Source of the DNA: a virus
DNA length: 64,000 nt
Virus record (IMG/VR): IMGVR_UViG_3300031933_000215
Coordinates: 167,819 to 231,818 of that record
Direction: 5' to 3' (one strand)
A program made the position numbers and the translations under genes. Shown here piece by piece: positions 43,843 to 50,509 of this stretch. Under the pieces are notes generated by a model. It was not told where the DNA came from. It searched no databases and worked only from the letters and a program-made list of their open reading frames with translations. Positions within the stretch are counted from its first letter, which is position 1, and every line of letters starts with the position of its first letter.

Positions 43843-44529
43843 ATGAGCTTAACATCACTCCCACCGCAGTTCATTGTTTTTGAAGGCGGTGACGGTGCCG
43901 GCAAAAGCACGCAACTCAAACTACTGTCCGAGAAACTCACCGAGCTGGGCATTGACCACATCACCACACGTGAGCCGGGTGGTACCCCCATGGCCGAAGA
44001 GATCCGCGACGTCATGTTGAAAAAACGGGACGAACCGGTGGCTGGAAACACTGAGCTGTTGTTGATTTTCGCCGCTCGCCAACAACACCTGGACAACCGC
44101 ATCCTGCCCGCCTTGGCTGAAGGTCGTTGGGTACTGTGTGATCGGTTCATTGAAACGACCTACGCGTACCAATGTGTTGGTCGCGGTGTCAACGAAGGCT
44201 TCTTTTTCGACATGATGGTGAACGTGGTGGGCGATCATTCCCCGCATCTGACCGTTTACCTCGACGTCGATGACGAGGTCAGCGTGCAGCGCCGAGCGGC
44301 CCGTAAAGACGGTAGTGATCGGATCGACGATGAGACCCAAGAGTTCTTCACTAAGATCAACGACACCCTGCGCGGGTTTGCTTTGAATCTCCCGCACCAT
44401 GCAACGGTGGATGGTAACCAGACCGAAGAAGCGGTAGCGAACGACGTCTTTGCCTTCGTGGAAGACCTCGCCAACAAAACCGACTCTGATCTCGATAGTA
44501 TGGCGGATACGCAAACCGCGTCTCCCTAA
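43843..44529 (+). CDS. tmk: Thymidylate kinase
   Basis: This 228-residue dTMP kinase phosphorylates dTMP to dTDP. Visible motifs are the P-loop FEGGDGAGKST (about residues 10-20), the TREPGGTPMAEEIR segment (substrate, about 42-55), the DR(F/Y) site in LCDRFIETTYAYQ (about 102-114) and a lid-like stretch RRAARKDGSDRID. The C-terminal region binds nucleotide. Length is typical. With dCTP deaminase and thymidylate synthase in this window it feeds thymidine nucleotide synthesis for phage DNA. Confidence 0.93.
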   Translation: MSLTSLPPQFIVFEGGDGAGKSTQLKLLSEKLTELGIDHITTREPGGTPMAEEIRDVMLKKRDEPVAGNTELLLIFAARQQHLDNRILPALAEGRWVLCDRFIETTYAYQCVGRGVNEGFFFDMMVNVVGDHSPHLTVYLDVDDEVSVQRRAARKDGSDRIDDETQEFFTKINDTLRGFALNLPHHATVDGNQTEEAVANDVFAFVEDLANKTDSDLDSMADTQTASP

Positions 44530-44562
44530 CAACAACACTGTGACAAGGTAAATAGGTTAACC

Positions 44563-44766
44563 ATGCAGGATATAGTTTTGGAAGACAACATCGGGCGACT
44601 CTTCGTCAAACAGCGCCACGGACTGAAAACCCATGCTATACTGAAAGAGCTACGCCGGGACAAAGTCGTTTTGCAATGCCCGGAACGGGAAGATCGGTTT
44701 ACGATCAGCGCGAAGGAATTTCGTAAGTTCTACCAGCGGGTGGAAAAACGAAAACCGGCGGCGTAA
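44563..44766 (+). CDS. Small hypothetical protein
   Basis: This 67-residue, strongly basic protein (FVKQRHGLKTHAILKELRRD, then ISAKEFRKFYQRVEKRK) has a predicted beta-rich small fold. It follows thymidylate kinase by 33 bases in the same unit. Nucleic-acid binding is possible from charge but unproven. Confidence 0.45.
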   Translation: MQDIVLEDNIGRLFVKQRHGLKTHAILKELRRDKVVLQCPEREDRFTISAKEFRKFYQRVEKRKPAA

Positions 44767-44775
44767 CCTGCATAA

Positions 44776-44797
44776 CCCTCCCTCCGAAGAGGGAGGG
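44776..44797 (+). terminator. Hairpin terminator
   Basis: CCCTCCCTC/GAGGGAGGG, a 9-bp stem with a CGAA loop, is followed by CGTTATGTTC. Confidence 0.8.
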
Positions 44798-44837
44798 CGT
44801 TATGTTCATCAAACAACTAAGAACGAGTGAGGGACCC

Positions 44838-45137
44838 ATGTACAAAAAACGTATTTGCGACGCCATTCTGGCACTGATTGTTTTCTTCCTGATCATGCTG
44901 GTGACCAGCCCCGACCTGTACGCCAAAGAAAAGACGTACGAGGTGGTGTGTCCGGCATTCAGCGATTGGTGTGTGTTGGTCAAAGGCGACACCGCCATCA
45001 AGTTAACCCGAGACCAGTTGCCCGAATTCATCCCCATCAGTTACGAAGTAGAACGGTGTCACATTGAGTTCTGTGTGAACGCCGACATGGATGTCATTGG
45101 GCTGAACCCGAATTACTTTCTCTGGAGACATCGATGA
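44838..45137 (+). CDS. Secreted or periplasmic cysteine-containing protein
   Basis: This 99-residue protein has a signal peptide: basic start MYKKR, hydrophobic ALIVFFLIMLVT and a likely cleavage after YA (TSPDLYA|KEK). The mature part has four cysteines (VVCPAFSDWC, RCHIEFC) that could form two disulfides in the periplasm. The start at 44838 is preferred over the ATG at 44802 because it puts the basic n-region at the N-terminus and has GAGGG upstream. The next gene overlaps by 4 bases. Role unknown; superinfection or lysis control are possible. Confidence 0.55.
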   Translation: MYKKRICDAILALIVFFLIMLVTSPDLYAKEKTYEVVCPAFSDWCVLVKGDTAIKLTRDQLPEFIPISYEVERCHIEFCVNADMDVIGLNPNYFLWRHR

Positions 45138-45751
45138 AAATCTTCACCGGTGTGGGCAGTCGTGACATTCCCGGTCCACGGGGACGGCTGCTCAGTTTCA
45201 TTGCGTGCTACCTCGTCCGGTTGGGTTGGGGGTTTCGGTCAGGCGGTGCCGACGGCTCCGACTCGGAATTCGAACGCGGGGCCGTGCGGGCCACCGGGAC
45301 CAGCCAATCGGAACAGATTGAGATCTACCTTCCTTGGCCCGGGTTTAACGGGCGCATCGATGTTCCCGAGAATCGCATCTTGGGGAAGAAGTCCAACCAG
45401 GAAGTCGCGCGTCAAATTGCCAAGAAGATTCACCCTGCTGGTGGTAACCTCAAAGAATCACACCTGAACTTGCATGGCCGAAACGGCTACCAGGTATTGG
45501 GGGAGAACCTAGATTTGCCTTCGGACTTCATCGTCTACTACGCCGAACCCGATGGGAAAGGGAGCGTGAAAGGCGGGACACGGACAGCGGTCGAATTGGC
45601 ACGGTGTTTGGGAATTCCCGAACTCAACCTCTGGTATGATCATGTGGCCCGACTGCTGTTTGATCTGATCAAAGCCAATCACCCCGACCCGTTGTGGGAG
45701 TGTTACAAGCAACTGAAATTGGGCGAGTTCCGGGAATGGCTACATGGTTAA
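45134..45751 (+). CDS. SLOG/DprA-like Rossmann-fold protein
   Basis: This 205-residue protein opens with KIFTGVGSRDIPGPRGRLLS and continues GWGFRSGGADGSDSEFERGA: the glycine-rich nucleotide-binding pattern of the SLOG superfamily (DprA, LOG and related phage proteins). A later GGTRTAVELARCLGIPELNL fits the second half of the fold. Family members bind or sense nucleotides; a DNA-protection or signalling role cannot be told from sequence. It overlaps the upstream gene by 4 bases (ATGA). The long non-coding region follows. Confidence 0.65.
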   Translation: MKIFTGVGSRDIPGPRGRLLSFIACYLVRLGWGFRSGGADGSDSEFERGAVRATGTSQSEQIEIYLPWPGFNGRIDVPENRILGKKSNQEVARQIAKKIHPAGGNLKESHLNLHGRNGYQVLGENLDLPSDFIVYYAEPDGKGSVKGGTRTAVELARCLGIPELNLWYDHVARLLFDLIKANHPDPLWECYKQLKLGEFREWLHG

Positions 45752-45899
45752 CTTTTCCAGGGTATCCCCAATATTATGTCAGACCTGTCCTGACACGATC
45801 TTTTACAATTTGATTCGCGGACACACTCAGGCGGTTTTACCGTCCCAAGCATCTGCAAATACAGATGCGGTCTTTACGAAGGCCAAAACCACGGTAGCC

Positions 45900-45923
45900 C
45901 GGGCACCGCTTCGGCGGTGCCCG
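45900..45923 (+). terminator. Strong hairpin, probable terminator
   Basis: CGGGCACCGC-TTCG-GCGGTGCCCG, a perfect 10-bp GC stem with a TTCG loop, is followed by CTATTCCG, close to the CTATACCG variant of the common tail. It would separate the SLOG-gene transcript from the ribozyme RNA. Confidence 0.7.
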
Positions 45924-45968
45924 CTATTCCGTCACCCCATAAAAACTACCCCGGGTGTGATGGTATGT

Positions 45969-46038
45969 ACACGTCGTGTTATCTGATGAGTTCCCGACGT
46001 TAAAAGGAACGAAACTCCCACGGAGTCATAAGAGGCAC
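45969..46038 (+). ncRNA. Hammerhead ribozyme
   Basis: All hammerhead core elements are present in order: CUGAUGA (45983-45989); stem II GUUCC/GGAAC with an 11-base loop; GAA plus stem III ACUCC/GGAGU closed by a CAC triloop; and the cleavage triplet GUC ending at 46027. Stem I is formed by UUAU before the core (45979-45982) and AUAA after the cleavage site (46028-46031), with a possible further GUG/CAC helix beyond a bulge (45976-45978 with 46036-46038). Self-cleavage is predicted between C46027 and A46028. Its position upstream of a structured RNA suggests that it trims the 5' end of that transcript. Confidence 0.82.
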
Positions 46039-46320
46039 ATGCGCCTCCCTTCATCGAGTTTACGGTTGGAGATGTTAGGCACCTGCTGGGTGGTGTGATT
46101 GGTAGTCACACCGCTCGTAACCGTACGGGCGACGTACCTTACCAGTCGTCGCCAAGTTGTCGCTTGGGCTTATTCGTGCTAAACAAGGAACTATCCCTGA
46201 GCAGGCAGCCTGTAGGCGTTTTCTACAGCGCGGGTGATCCGGAGATCCGCCTCGAAACTCAAGACGCCTATGGGGTGCTTAAATGGCATCTTGGCCTGTC
46301 CTTCGGGGCAGGCCTCTATA
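46028..46320 (+). ncRNA. Structured RNA downstream of the hammerhead site
   Basis: From the predicted cleavage site to the terminator is about 290 bases of non-coding RNA. A long-range helix closes it: UUAGGCACC (46074-46082) with GGUGCUUAA (46275-46283), nine pairs including one G.U, extendable by GAUG/CAUC across a bulge. Inside are local hairpins GGUGUGA/UCACACC (46092-46112), GCUCGUA/UACGGGC (46113-46130) or the alternative GGCGAC/GUCGCC (46128-46153), CCAAG/CUUGG (46152-46167), and a GCGG/CCGC stem (46230-46250). It ends at the terminator. I do not recognise the RNA class. Confidence 0.6.
46293..46314 (+). terminator. Terminator of the structured RNA
   Basis: GGCCTGTCC/GGGCAGGCC, a 9-bp stem with one G.U, is followed by TCTATACCG, a variant of the phage terminator tail. 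Confidence 0.78.
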
Positions 46321-46344
46321 CCGCATCTGAACGAGGGTCACATC

Positions 46345-46587
46345 ATGGCTTTTATTGCAACGGTACAAATCTTGGTAGACGAGCCCACCGCCGCTGAGGC
46401 GCGTGAGAACTTGGAACAGCTGTTTGAATCCGCCCGGGTTACATCGGTAGATCAAACCGATGACGATCGAAACTGGTTGGTGGATTGGGTGTTTGACGAG
46501 GTCTACGCCGCTGGCGAAGATGTCGATGACGCCATCACCAACGACACTTACGAAGAAGGGGACGCGTTCGAAGGAATGGACGACTGA
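46345..46587 (+). CDS. Small acidic hypothetical protein
   Basis: This 80-residue acidic protein begins MAFIATVQILVDEPTAAEA, resembling a small ferredoxin-like fold with a helix (RENLEQLFESARV), and ends with EEGDAFEGMDD. The ATG follows ACGAGGGTCACATC. The longer frame from 46234 overlaps the structured RNA. Function unknown. Confidence 0.5.
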   Translation: MAFIATVQILVDEPTAAEARENLEQLFESARVTSVDQTDDDRNWLVDWVFDEVYAAGEDVDDAITNDTYEEGDAFEGMDD

Positions 46588-46601
46588 TCCATAATTGACA
46601 C

Positions 46602-46617
46602 CTATATCACTCAGGTG
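46602..46617 (+). promoter_or_regulatory. CTATATCAC-type promoter-like motif
   Basis: CTATATCACTCAGGTG, identical over all 16 bases to the copy at 16476-16491, lies 55 bases before the gene at 46672. Confidence 0.6.
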
Positions 46618-46671
46618 AGTTAAGTACTCAAAAAAAAAGACACACAACTGCAACCACAAAAGGAATCAACC

Positions 46672-47304
46672 ATGCAAATGAACACAAACTACTACATGAG
46701 CATGTCCCCTAAAGAACTGCGCGAGCGGGTCATGGAGATTCTGCACATGAAGTCCAAGGTCGTGCCTCAGAGCAATATGGTCGCCGGGGGTATCATGGAC
46801 AAGCGCCGACTCAGTCCATTCACGGCGGCGGACGTTACCAACGCACTCGCCCCAATGCTCCAGAAACTGGAGAAGGTCATCGCTCAAGACGGCTACACGG
46901 TATTCTCCGATGTGCGTCTCTTGGAAGAACCGGTCAATGAGGATGTCAATGAAGACCAGCCCGCGTGGCAACCCCCCAAGCACACGTTTGCGATCGTCCC
47001 TAACGGTGAATCGCATGTGGTGTACGTTGAGTTCCCCAGTGACATGTTCTTTGCGATCATGGCCAACCTGCTGCCAGGCTTTGGAAATGGCGGTTTTGGC
47101 ACATACCAGCCGGGCCCACGGCCCACCATGGGCATGGGTGATCCGACCGGTGGATACCAGCAGTTTGGGGCACAGCCTGACCCACGCAATTACGGCATGT
47201 ACCCAAACCCATACCCCATCCAGCCGGAACACCAGTTCATGTTCCTAGTCCGTTTCTTGCTGATCGAATCGAACCATGAAGTCCGAGACATGGGCTTTAT
47301 GTAA
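46672..47304 (+). CDS. Hypothetical protein, probably early
   Basis: This 210-residue protein has a helical N-terminal half (SPKELRERVMEILHMKSKVV; LAPMLQKLEKVI) and beta-rich stretches with a Gly/Pro/Tyr-rich loop (about 145-185, GFGNGGFGTYQPGPRPTMGM). It has its own promoter-like motif and terminator, suggesting a single-gene early unit. No family recognised. Confidence 0.45.
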   Translation: MQMNTNYYMSMSPKELRERVMEILHMKSKVVPQSNMVAGGIMDKRRLSPFTAADVTNALAPMLQKLEKVIAQDGYTVFSDVRLLEEPVNEDVNEDQPAWQPPKHTFAIVPNGESHVVYVEFPSDMFFAIMANLLPGFGNGGFGTYQPGPRPTMGMGDPTGGYQQFGAQPDPRNYGMYPNPYPIQPEHQFMFLVRFLLIESNHEVRDMGFM

Positions 47305-47315
47305 GCCGTCGAACA

Positions 47316-47344
47316 AGAGGACCTTCGGGTCCTCTTTTTTTTTT
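47316..47344 (+). terminator. Classic hairpin and T-run terminator
   Basis: AGAGGACC-TTCG-GGTCCTCT followed by an uninterrupted run of T. This is the textbook intrinsic type, in contrast to the TTATGTCG type elsewhere. Confidence 0.9.
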
Positions 47345-47357
47345 GTCGCGTCCCCAC

Positions 47358-47378
47358 GGCCCAATGATGTGATCGTAC
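47358..47378 (+). promoter_or_regulatory. Candidate promoter motif, second copy
   Basis: GGCCCAATGATGTGATCGTA matches the site at 11921 at 16 of 20 positions, and likewise lies just before a plus-strand gene (GTG at 47393). Confidence 0.3.
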
Positions 47379-47392
47379 ATTAAGGGGGCGTT

Positions 47393-47743
47393 GTGATTTA
47401 CGTTTCTATTATACTGGCCACGTTGTTTGTGCAGATACCGAACATCTGGGCCGTTAAAGTACTACAAACGAACGGTCAACTTCGGTCAATATTGTTCATC
47501 GCACTGATGTGTCTTCCAGCCAGTTACGTCGCCACAGTTTGTTATGCCTACTATTATGGTCGGGGTTATGAAACACTGAGTTACCCCACCTTGGCGGTCA
47601 CCGCCTATGGAACCGGGTTGTTAGTCAGTGTGTTGATTCAAGTGGTGGTACTAAAGGCCAAAACCGTCACCGGTGTGGAAGTACTGGGTATGACACTGGT
47701 GATTGCCGGCTTGTTGTTGATCGTCTTTAAAGATCGTCTGTAA
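47393..47743 (+). CDS. Small four-helix membrane protein (SMR/EamA-like fold)
   Basis: This 116-residue protein has four hydrophobic segments (about 3-20, 31-51, 63-83 and 93-112), with a small-multidrug-resistance/EamA-style last helix ending GLLLIVFKDRL. That layout is shared by half-transporters and by uncharacterised inner-membrane proteins. It starts with GTG after AAGGGGGCGTT. Transport activity is not shown by any motif here. Confidence 0.5.
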   Translation: MIYVSIILATLFVQIPNIWAVKVLQTNGQLRSILFIALMCLPASYVATVCYAYYYGRGYETLSYPTLAVTAYGTGLLVSVLIQVVVLKAKTVTGVEVLGMTLVIAGLLLIVFKDRL

Positions 47744-47806
47744 CTTTTTTTTTATTTATCCCGGTTATGAGTATGATTACCAAACCTATCAAGTAAGGAT
47801 GTCCTA

Positions 47807-48241
47807 ATGCAGTTGTTTATCGATTGTGAATTTAACAGTATGGGCGGTGGATTGATTTCCATGGCACTGGTCAGTGAAGACGGGGAACGTGAGTTCTATG
47901 AAGTGGTCGAATGCTCCGAAGCCATCGACCCGTGGGTCAAAGAAAACGTCATGCCGATCCTAGAGAAAGACCCCATTCCACTGGTGGAGTTTCAGGACCG
48001 GTTGAAAAAGTTCCTGGGTCAGTTCCCAGCGGTTCACGTGACCGCCGACTACCCGGACGACATCAAGCACTTCTGTAACGCGGTGATTACCGGTGCAGGA
48101 GAATGGTTTGAGGTCCAACCCTTAACCATGGAAGTCGATGAGGAATGCAGTGCCAAAGCTTCGGCCGTACCACACAACGCCCTACATGATGCCCGCGCCA
48201 TCCGTAAAAGCTGGTTGGCCGCCAACGGCATTGCTGAGTAA
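47807..48241 (+). CDS. DEDD-type 3'-5' exonuclease (Rv2179c-like)
   Basis: This 144-residue protein has the DEDD exonuclease pattern: FIDCEF at the N-terminus (Asp and Glu of motif I), HVTADYPDDIKHF in the middle (motif II Asp) and PHNALHDARAIR near the C-terminus (His and Asp of motif III, DEDDh). Close relatives are small exoribonucleases of the Rv2179c/RNase T group. It could trim RNA 3' ends. Start: ATG with AAGGATGTCCT upstream. It ends 10 bases before a bidirectional terminator. Confidence 0.75.
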   Translation: MQLFIDCEFNSMGGGLISMALVSEDGEREFYEVVECSEAIDPWVKENVMPILEKDPIPLVEFQDRLKKFLGQFPAVHVTADYPDDIKHFCNAVITGAGEWFEVQPLTMEVDEECSAKASAVPHNALHDARAIRKSWLAANGIAE

Positions 48242-48251
48242 CCGCATAATA

Positions 48252-48271
48252 CCCTCCCCATTCGGGGAGGG
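48252..48271. terminator. Bidirectional terminator
   Basis: CCCTCCCC/GGGGAGGG, an 8-bp stem flanked by CGCATAATA and CTTATGTCG, is a near-palindromic arrangement separating two convergent genes. Confidence 0.82.
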
Positions 48272-48280
48272 CTTATGTCG

Positions 48281-50071
48281 TTAGGCGACCACCAAACCAC
48301 CGGCGGTTGTGTACTGATAGACGACACCGGTGTTCAGAGCCCGCACACGGGCCGAGTTACCAAACAGGTACGAGAAGTTGGTTACGTCCGTAACCCGCTC
48401 CCAAGAGCTTCCTGTGCGCTTGTAGAGGTATATGTTGGTGCCTTCCACCACAATGGCGGACACGTGGTCGCTTGGGATGACTCCGCGACCATTGCTGAAC
48501 TCCGTCGTGGATTGGAAAACGTAGAGTCCAAACTCGGGCACGGGTTGTAGGTATCGGTCAATCGCCAGTTTCTGACGGGCTGCGTCGATGACCTGTGGAC
48601 CCTGCGTCAATGTTTGGGTCGCCTGTTCCGCGAACGCCCGCAAACGCTGTCGGTCGGGCACTGCTGTGAAATCGTAGACATCCAACCATTTAGCGAGTCT
48701 GGCTGGGGTGACGACTTCTGGAAGAGCCACCAACGACTGAGGCGGTAAGCCCTCAATGGTCAGATCCAAGTAATACAGCACTGGGGTGGTGACGTGGAGT
48801 GTGAATGCCTGCGGCCCATTGTCGATGGGAAACCCAGCTCCAGGACCAGCGTACCATTTATAAGTGGTGCCGTTATCATCCACGTTGAACTCGCCCACCG
48901 GGATGTCATTCACCAACACTTCACCTTGCAGTGTCCCAAAACTAGGTTTGCTGTTGTGTAGGGGGTAGACAAACCGACGGTGCGGGGTTTTCATGGACTG
49001 AGTGTCATTGGGTCCGTCCATCATCTCCACAAACAGGAAGTTCCCTTCGCCGACCGTATAGGCATACCGAACCGTGGCAACTTCGCCGGACGCGGTGAGC
49101 ATCAGGAAGTTCAAGTCGTACTGACCGGGTTGGTCAAGTACGGTGGGTGGGAAATTGCCTGGGGCCATGGTGGGTGTCTCAGTGACCACCACCTGACTCT
49201 CAGAACCGCCTGCAGAGATGTATTCCGAGCCCGCCATGCCATTGTACAGTGGGTGATCACCGTAGTTGTTACGTAAGAACCCCACGTTCACCGACGTACG
49301 GTCGTAGTTGCCTTTGAAGTACGCGCCAAAGTTCACAATCAGTCGGTTCGCCCCTACGAAAAACCCCGTGCTTGAGTAAGCCGCCGTTTCCAAACTGGAG
49401 GGGTAGTTCCCGTGGTCGGTGATGATGATCAGTCCGTTGCCCTGGTACCGGTAACTGACCAGATCCGACACACAAGCTTCGGTGATCGAGCCCTGCCAAT
49501 CTGACGCGTAACGGGAGGACATGTAGATGACGCAGCAGTATTGATCCAATTCAGCCAGGCGGGCATCCAGTGACCCACCGTAATCCGACCCGTCTTTGAT
49601 GGTAATGTCGTACCCAGCGACTGCTGCCAAACGCTCAAAACTGGTCCGGAAATCCGAAGATCGTGTTCCCTTCACTTGATAACTACTCGTCCCATGGGCG
49701 TCACCTAACAGCAGTACCTTACGGTTTCCTGCCGCAACCTTCTCCGGATTGGCCACAAAGTTCAATGCGTTGTACAAGTATTTAAAACTGGCGTTCAGGC
49801 CTGAGAAACTGTTAACGGTCGACGCTGGTGCCTTGTTGTTATAGAACTTAGGGAAACCGCCGTCATACACCACATTGCCCCGACCGTCTTGGGTGACGGC
49901 GATGAACGGGTTCGGTGGGTTCAACGTGTCGTAGGCGATGTACTTGGAAATGGCCGGTGGGATACCGTTGGTGTTAAACGCCACTTCCGTCACATCCGAG
50001 GTGAATGTCCAGTTGATGGTTACAGACCCGGTGTAATACGCCGGGCGTTTATCAGGGGTGACCTGTGGCAT
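48281..50071 (-). CDS. Virion protein with Rossmann-like domain and fibre C-terminal module
   Basis: This 596-residue protein has an N-terminal beta-rich start and then a Rossmann/flavodoxin-like region: RKVLLLGDAHGTSS, AGYDITIKDGSDYGG, YCCVIYMSS and GNGLIIITDHG (about residues 110-245). Middle domains are beta-rich, and the C-terminus (GSSWERV, then LNTGVVYQYTTAGG) matches the module shared by the three fibre-like proteins at 3.9-6.5 kb. A tail or fibre location is inferred. I chose the ATG at 50071 (AGGAG 8 bases upstream) over the GTG at 50080. Confidence 0.5.
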   Translation of the reverse strand: MPQVTPDKRPAYYTGSVTINWTFTSDVTEVAFNTNGIPPAISKYIAYDTLNPPNPFIAVTQDGRGNVVYDGGFPKFYNNKAPASTVNSFSGLNASFKYLYNALNFVANPEKVAAGNRKVLLLGDAHGTSSYQVKGTRSSDFRTSFERLAAVAGYDITIKDGSDYGGSLDARLAELDQYCCVIYMSSRYASDWQGSITEACVSDLVSYRYQGNGLIIITDHGNYPSSLETAAYSSTGFFVGANRLIVNFGAYFKGNYDRTSVNVGFLRNNYGDHPLYNGMAGSEYISAGGSESQVVVTETPTMAPGNFPPTVLDQPGQYDLNFLMLTASGEVATVRYAYTVGEGNFLFVEMMDGPNDTQSMKTPHRRFVYPLHNSKPSFGTLQGEVLVNDIPVGEFNVDDNGTTYKWYAGPGAGFPIDNGPQAFTLHVTTPVLYYLDLTIEGLPPQSLVALPEVVTPARLAKWLDVYDFTAVPDRQRLRAFAEQATQTLTQGPQVIDAARQKLAIDRYLQPVPEFGLYVFQSTTEFSNGRGVIPSDHVSAIVVEGTNIYLYKRTGSSWERVTDVTNFSYLFGNSARVRALNTGVVYQYTTAGGLVVA

Positions 50072-50086
50072 ACTCAACACTCCTGG

Positions 50087-50455
50087 TTACTGATTCGGAC
50101 TATGCGGTACGTCAATCCGGATATAGAACGACAAATTCATCGTGCTGTGGTTGTGTATAACGACGGTCCCGCTGTCATTGACACCCGCACTGACAATCGC
50201 GCTGGCATCGACGTACGTGTTGTGCGTGGGGGAATTAGCGTCGGTATCCAGAACCTTAACAATGATGGCCGACCCACGGTAGTCGAAGGCGTTGGGGTTA
50301 TTGACCAACAAAGCGGCCAGGTCATACTGACGCTGAGCACCGGCCGCGATTGACGCGGTCTCTTGCACCGCAATGGTACCGTACCCAAGTGAGGTTCGAT
50401 CAATGATGGCGGCGGTGAACCGCTGGATCGAGGTTCTTAATGCTTCTGTACCCAT
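50087..50455 (-). CDS. Small virion-associated protein
   Basis: This 122-residue beta-rich protein (LGYGTIAVQETASIAAGAQR, SAIIVKVLDTDANS) lies 15 bases upstream of the fibre-module gene on the same strand, suggesting a small partner or adaptor. AGGAAACAGTC precedes the ATG. No family recognised. Confidence 0.42.
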   Translation of the reverse strand: MGTEALRTSIQRFTAAIIDRTSLGYGTIAVQETASIAAGAQRQYDLAALLVNNPNAFDYRGSAIIVKVLDTDANSPTHNTYVDASAIVSAGVNDSGTVVIHNHSTMNLSFYIRIDVPHSPNQ

Positions 50456-50472
50456 GACTGTTTCCTATTAAA

Positions 50473-50493
50473 GGCCCTGGATCACCCAGGGCC
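50473..50493 (-). terminator. Hairpin terminator of the helicase gene
   Basis: An 8-bp stem (GGCCCTGG/CCAGGGCC) lies just downstream of the helicase gene on the minus strand, where it is followed by TTTAATAGG. Confidence 0.7.
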
Positions 50494-50509
50494 GCTATGT
50501 CGTTGGTGG

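Larger units (their letters stand above)
45752..46344 (+). other. Long non-coding region with structured RNA
   Basis: No convincing ORF with a ribosome site lies in these 593 bases until the ATG at 46345. It holds a hairpin GCATCTG/CAGATGC (45849-45867), a terminator-like hairpin (45900-45923), a hammerhead ribozyme (45969-46038), a multi-hairpin RNA region and a terminator (46293-46314). I found no tRNA cloverleaf or T-loop consensus in it. Confidence 0.75.

Noticed and set aside
45960-46300. tRNA genes in the non-coding region.
   Set aside because: No seven-base acceptor stem with T-loop consensus could be found; the hairpins do not form a cloverleaf.
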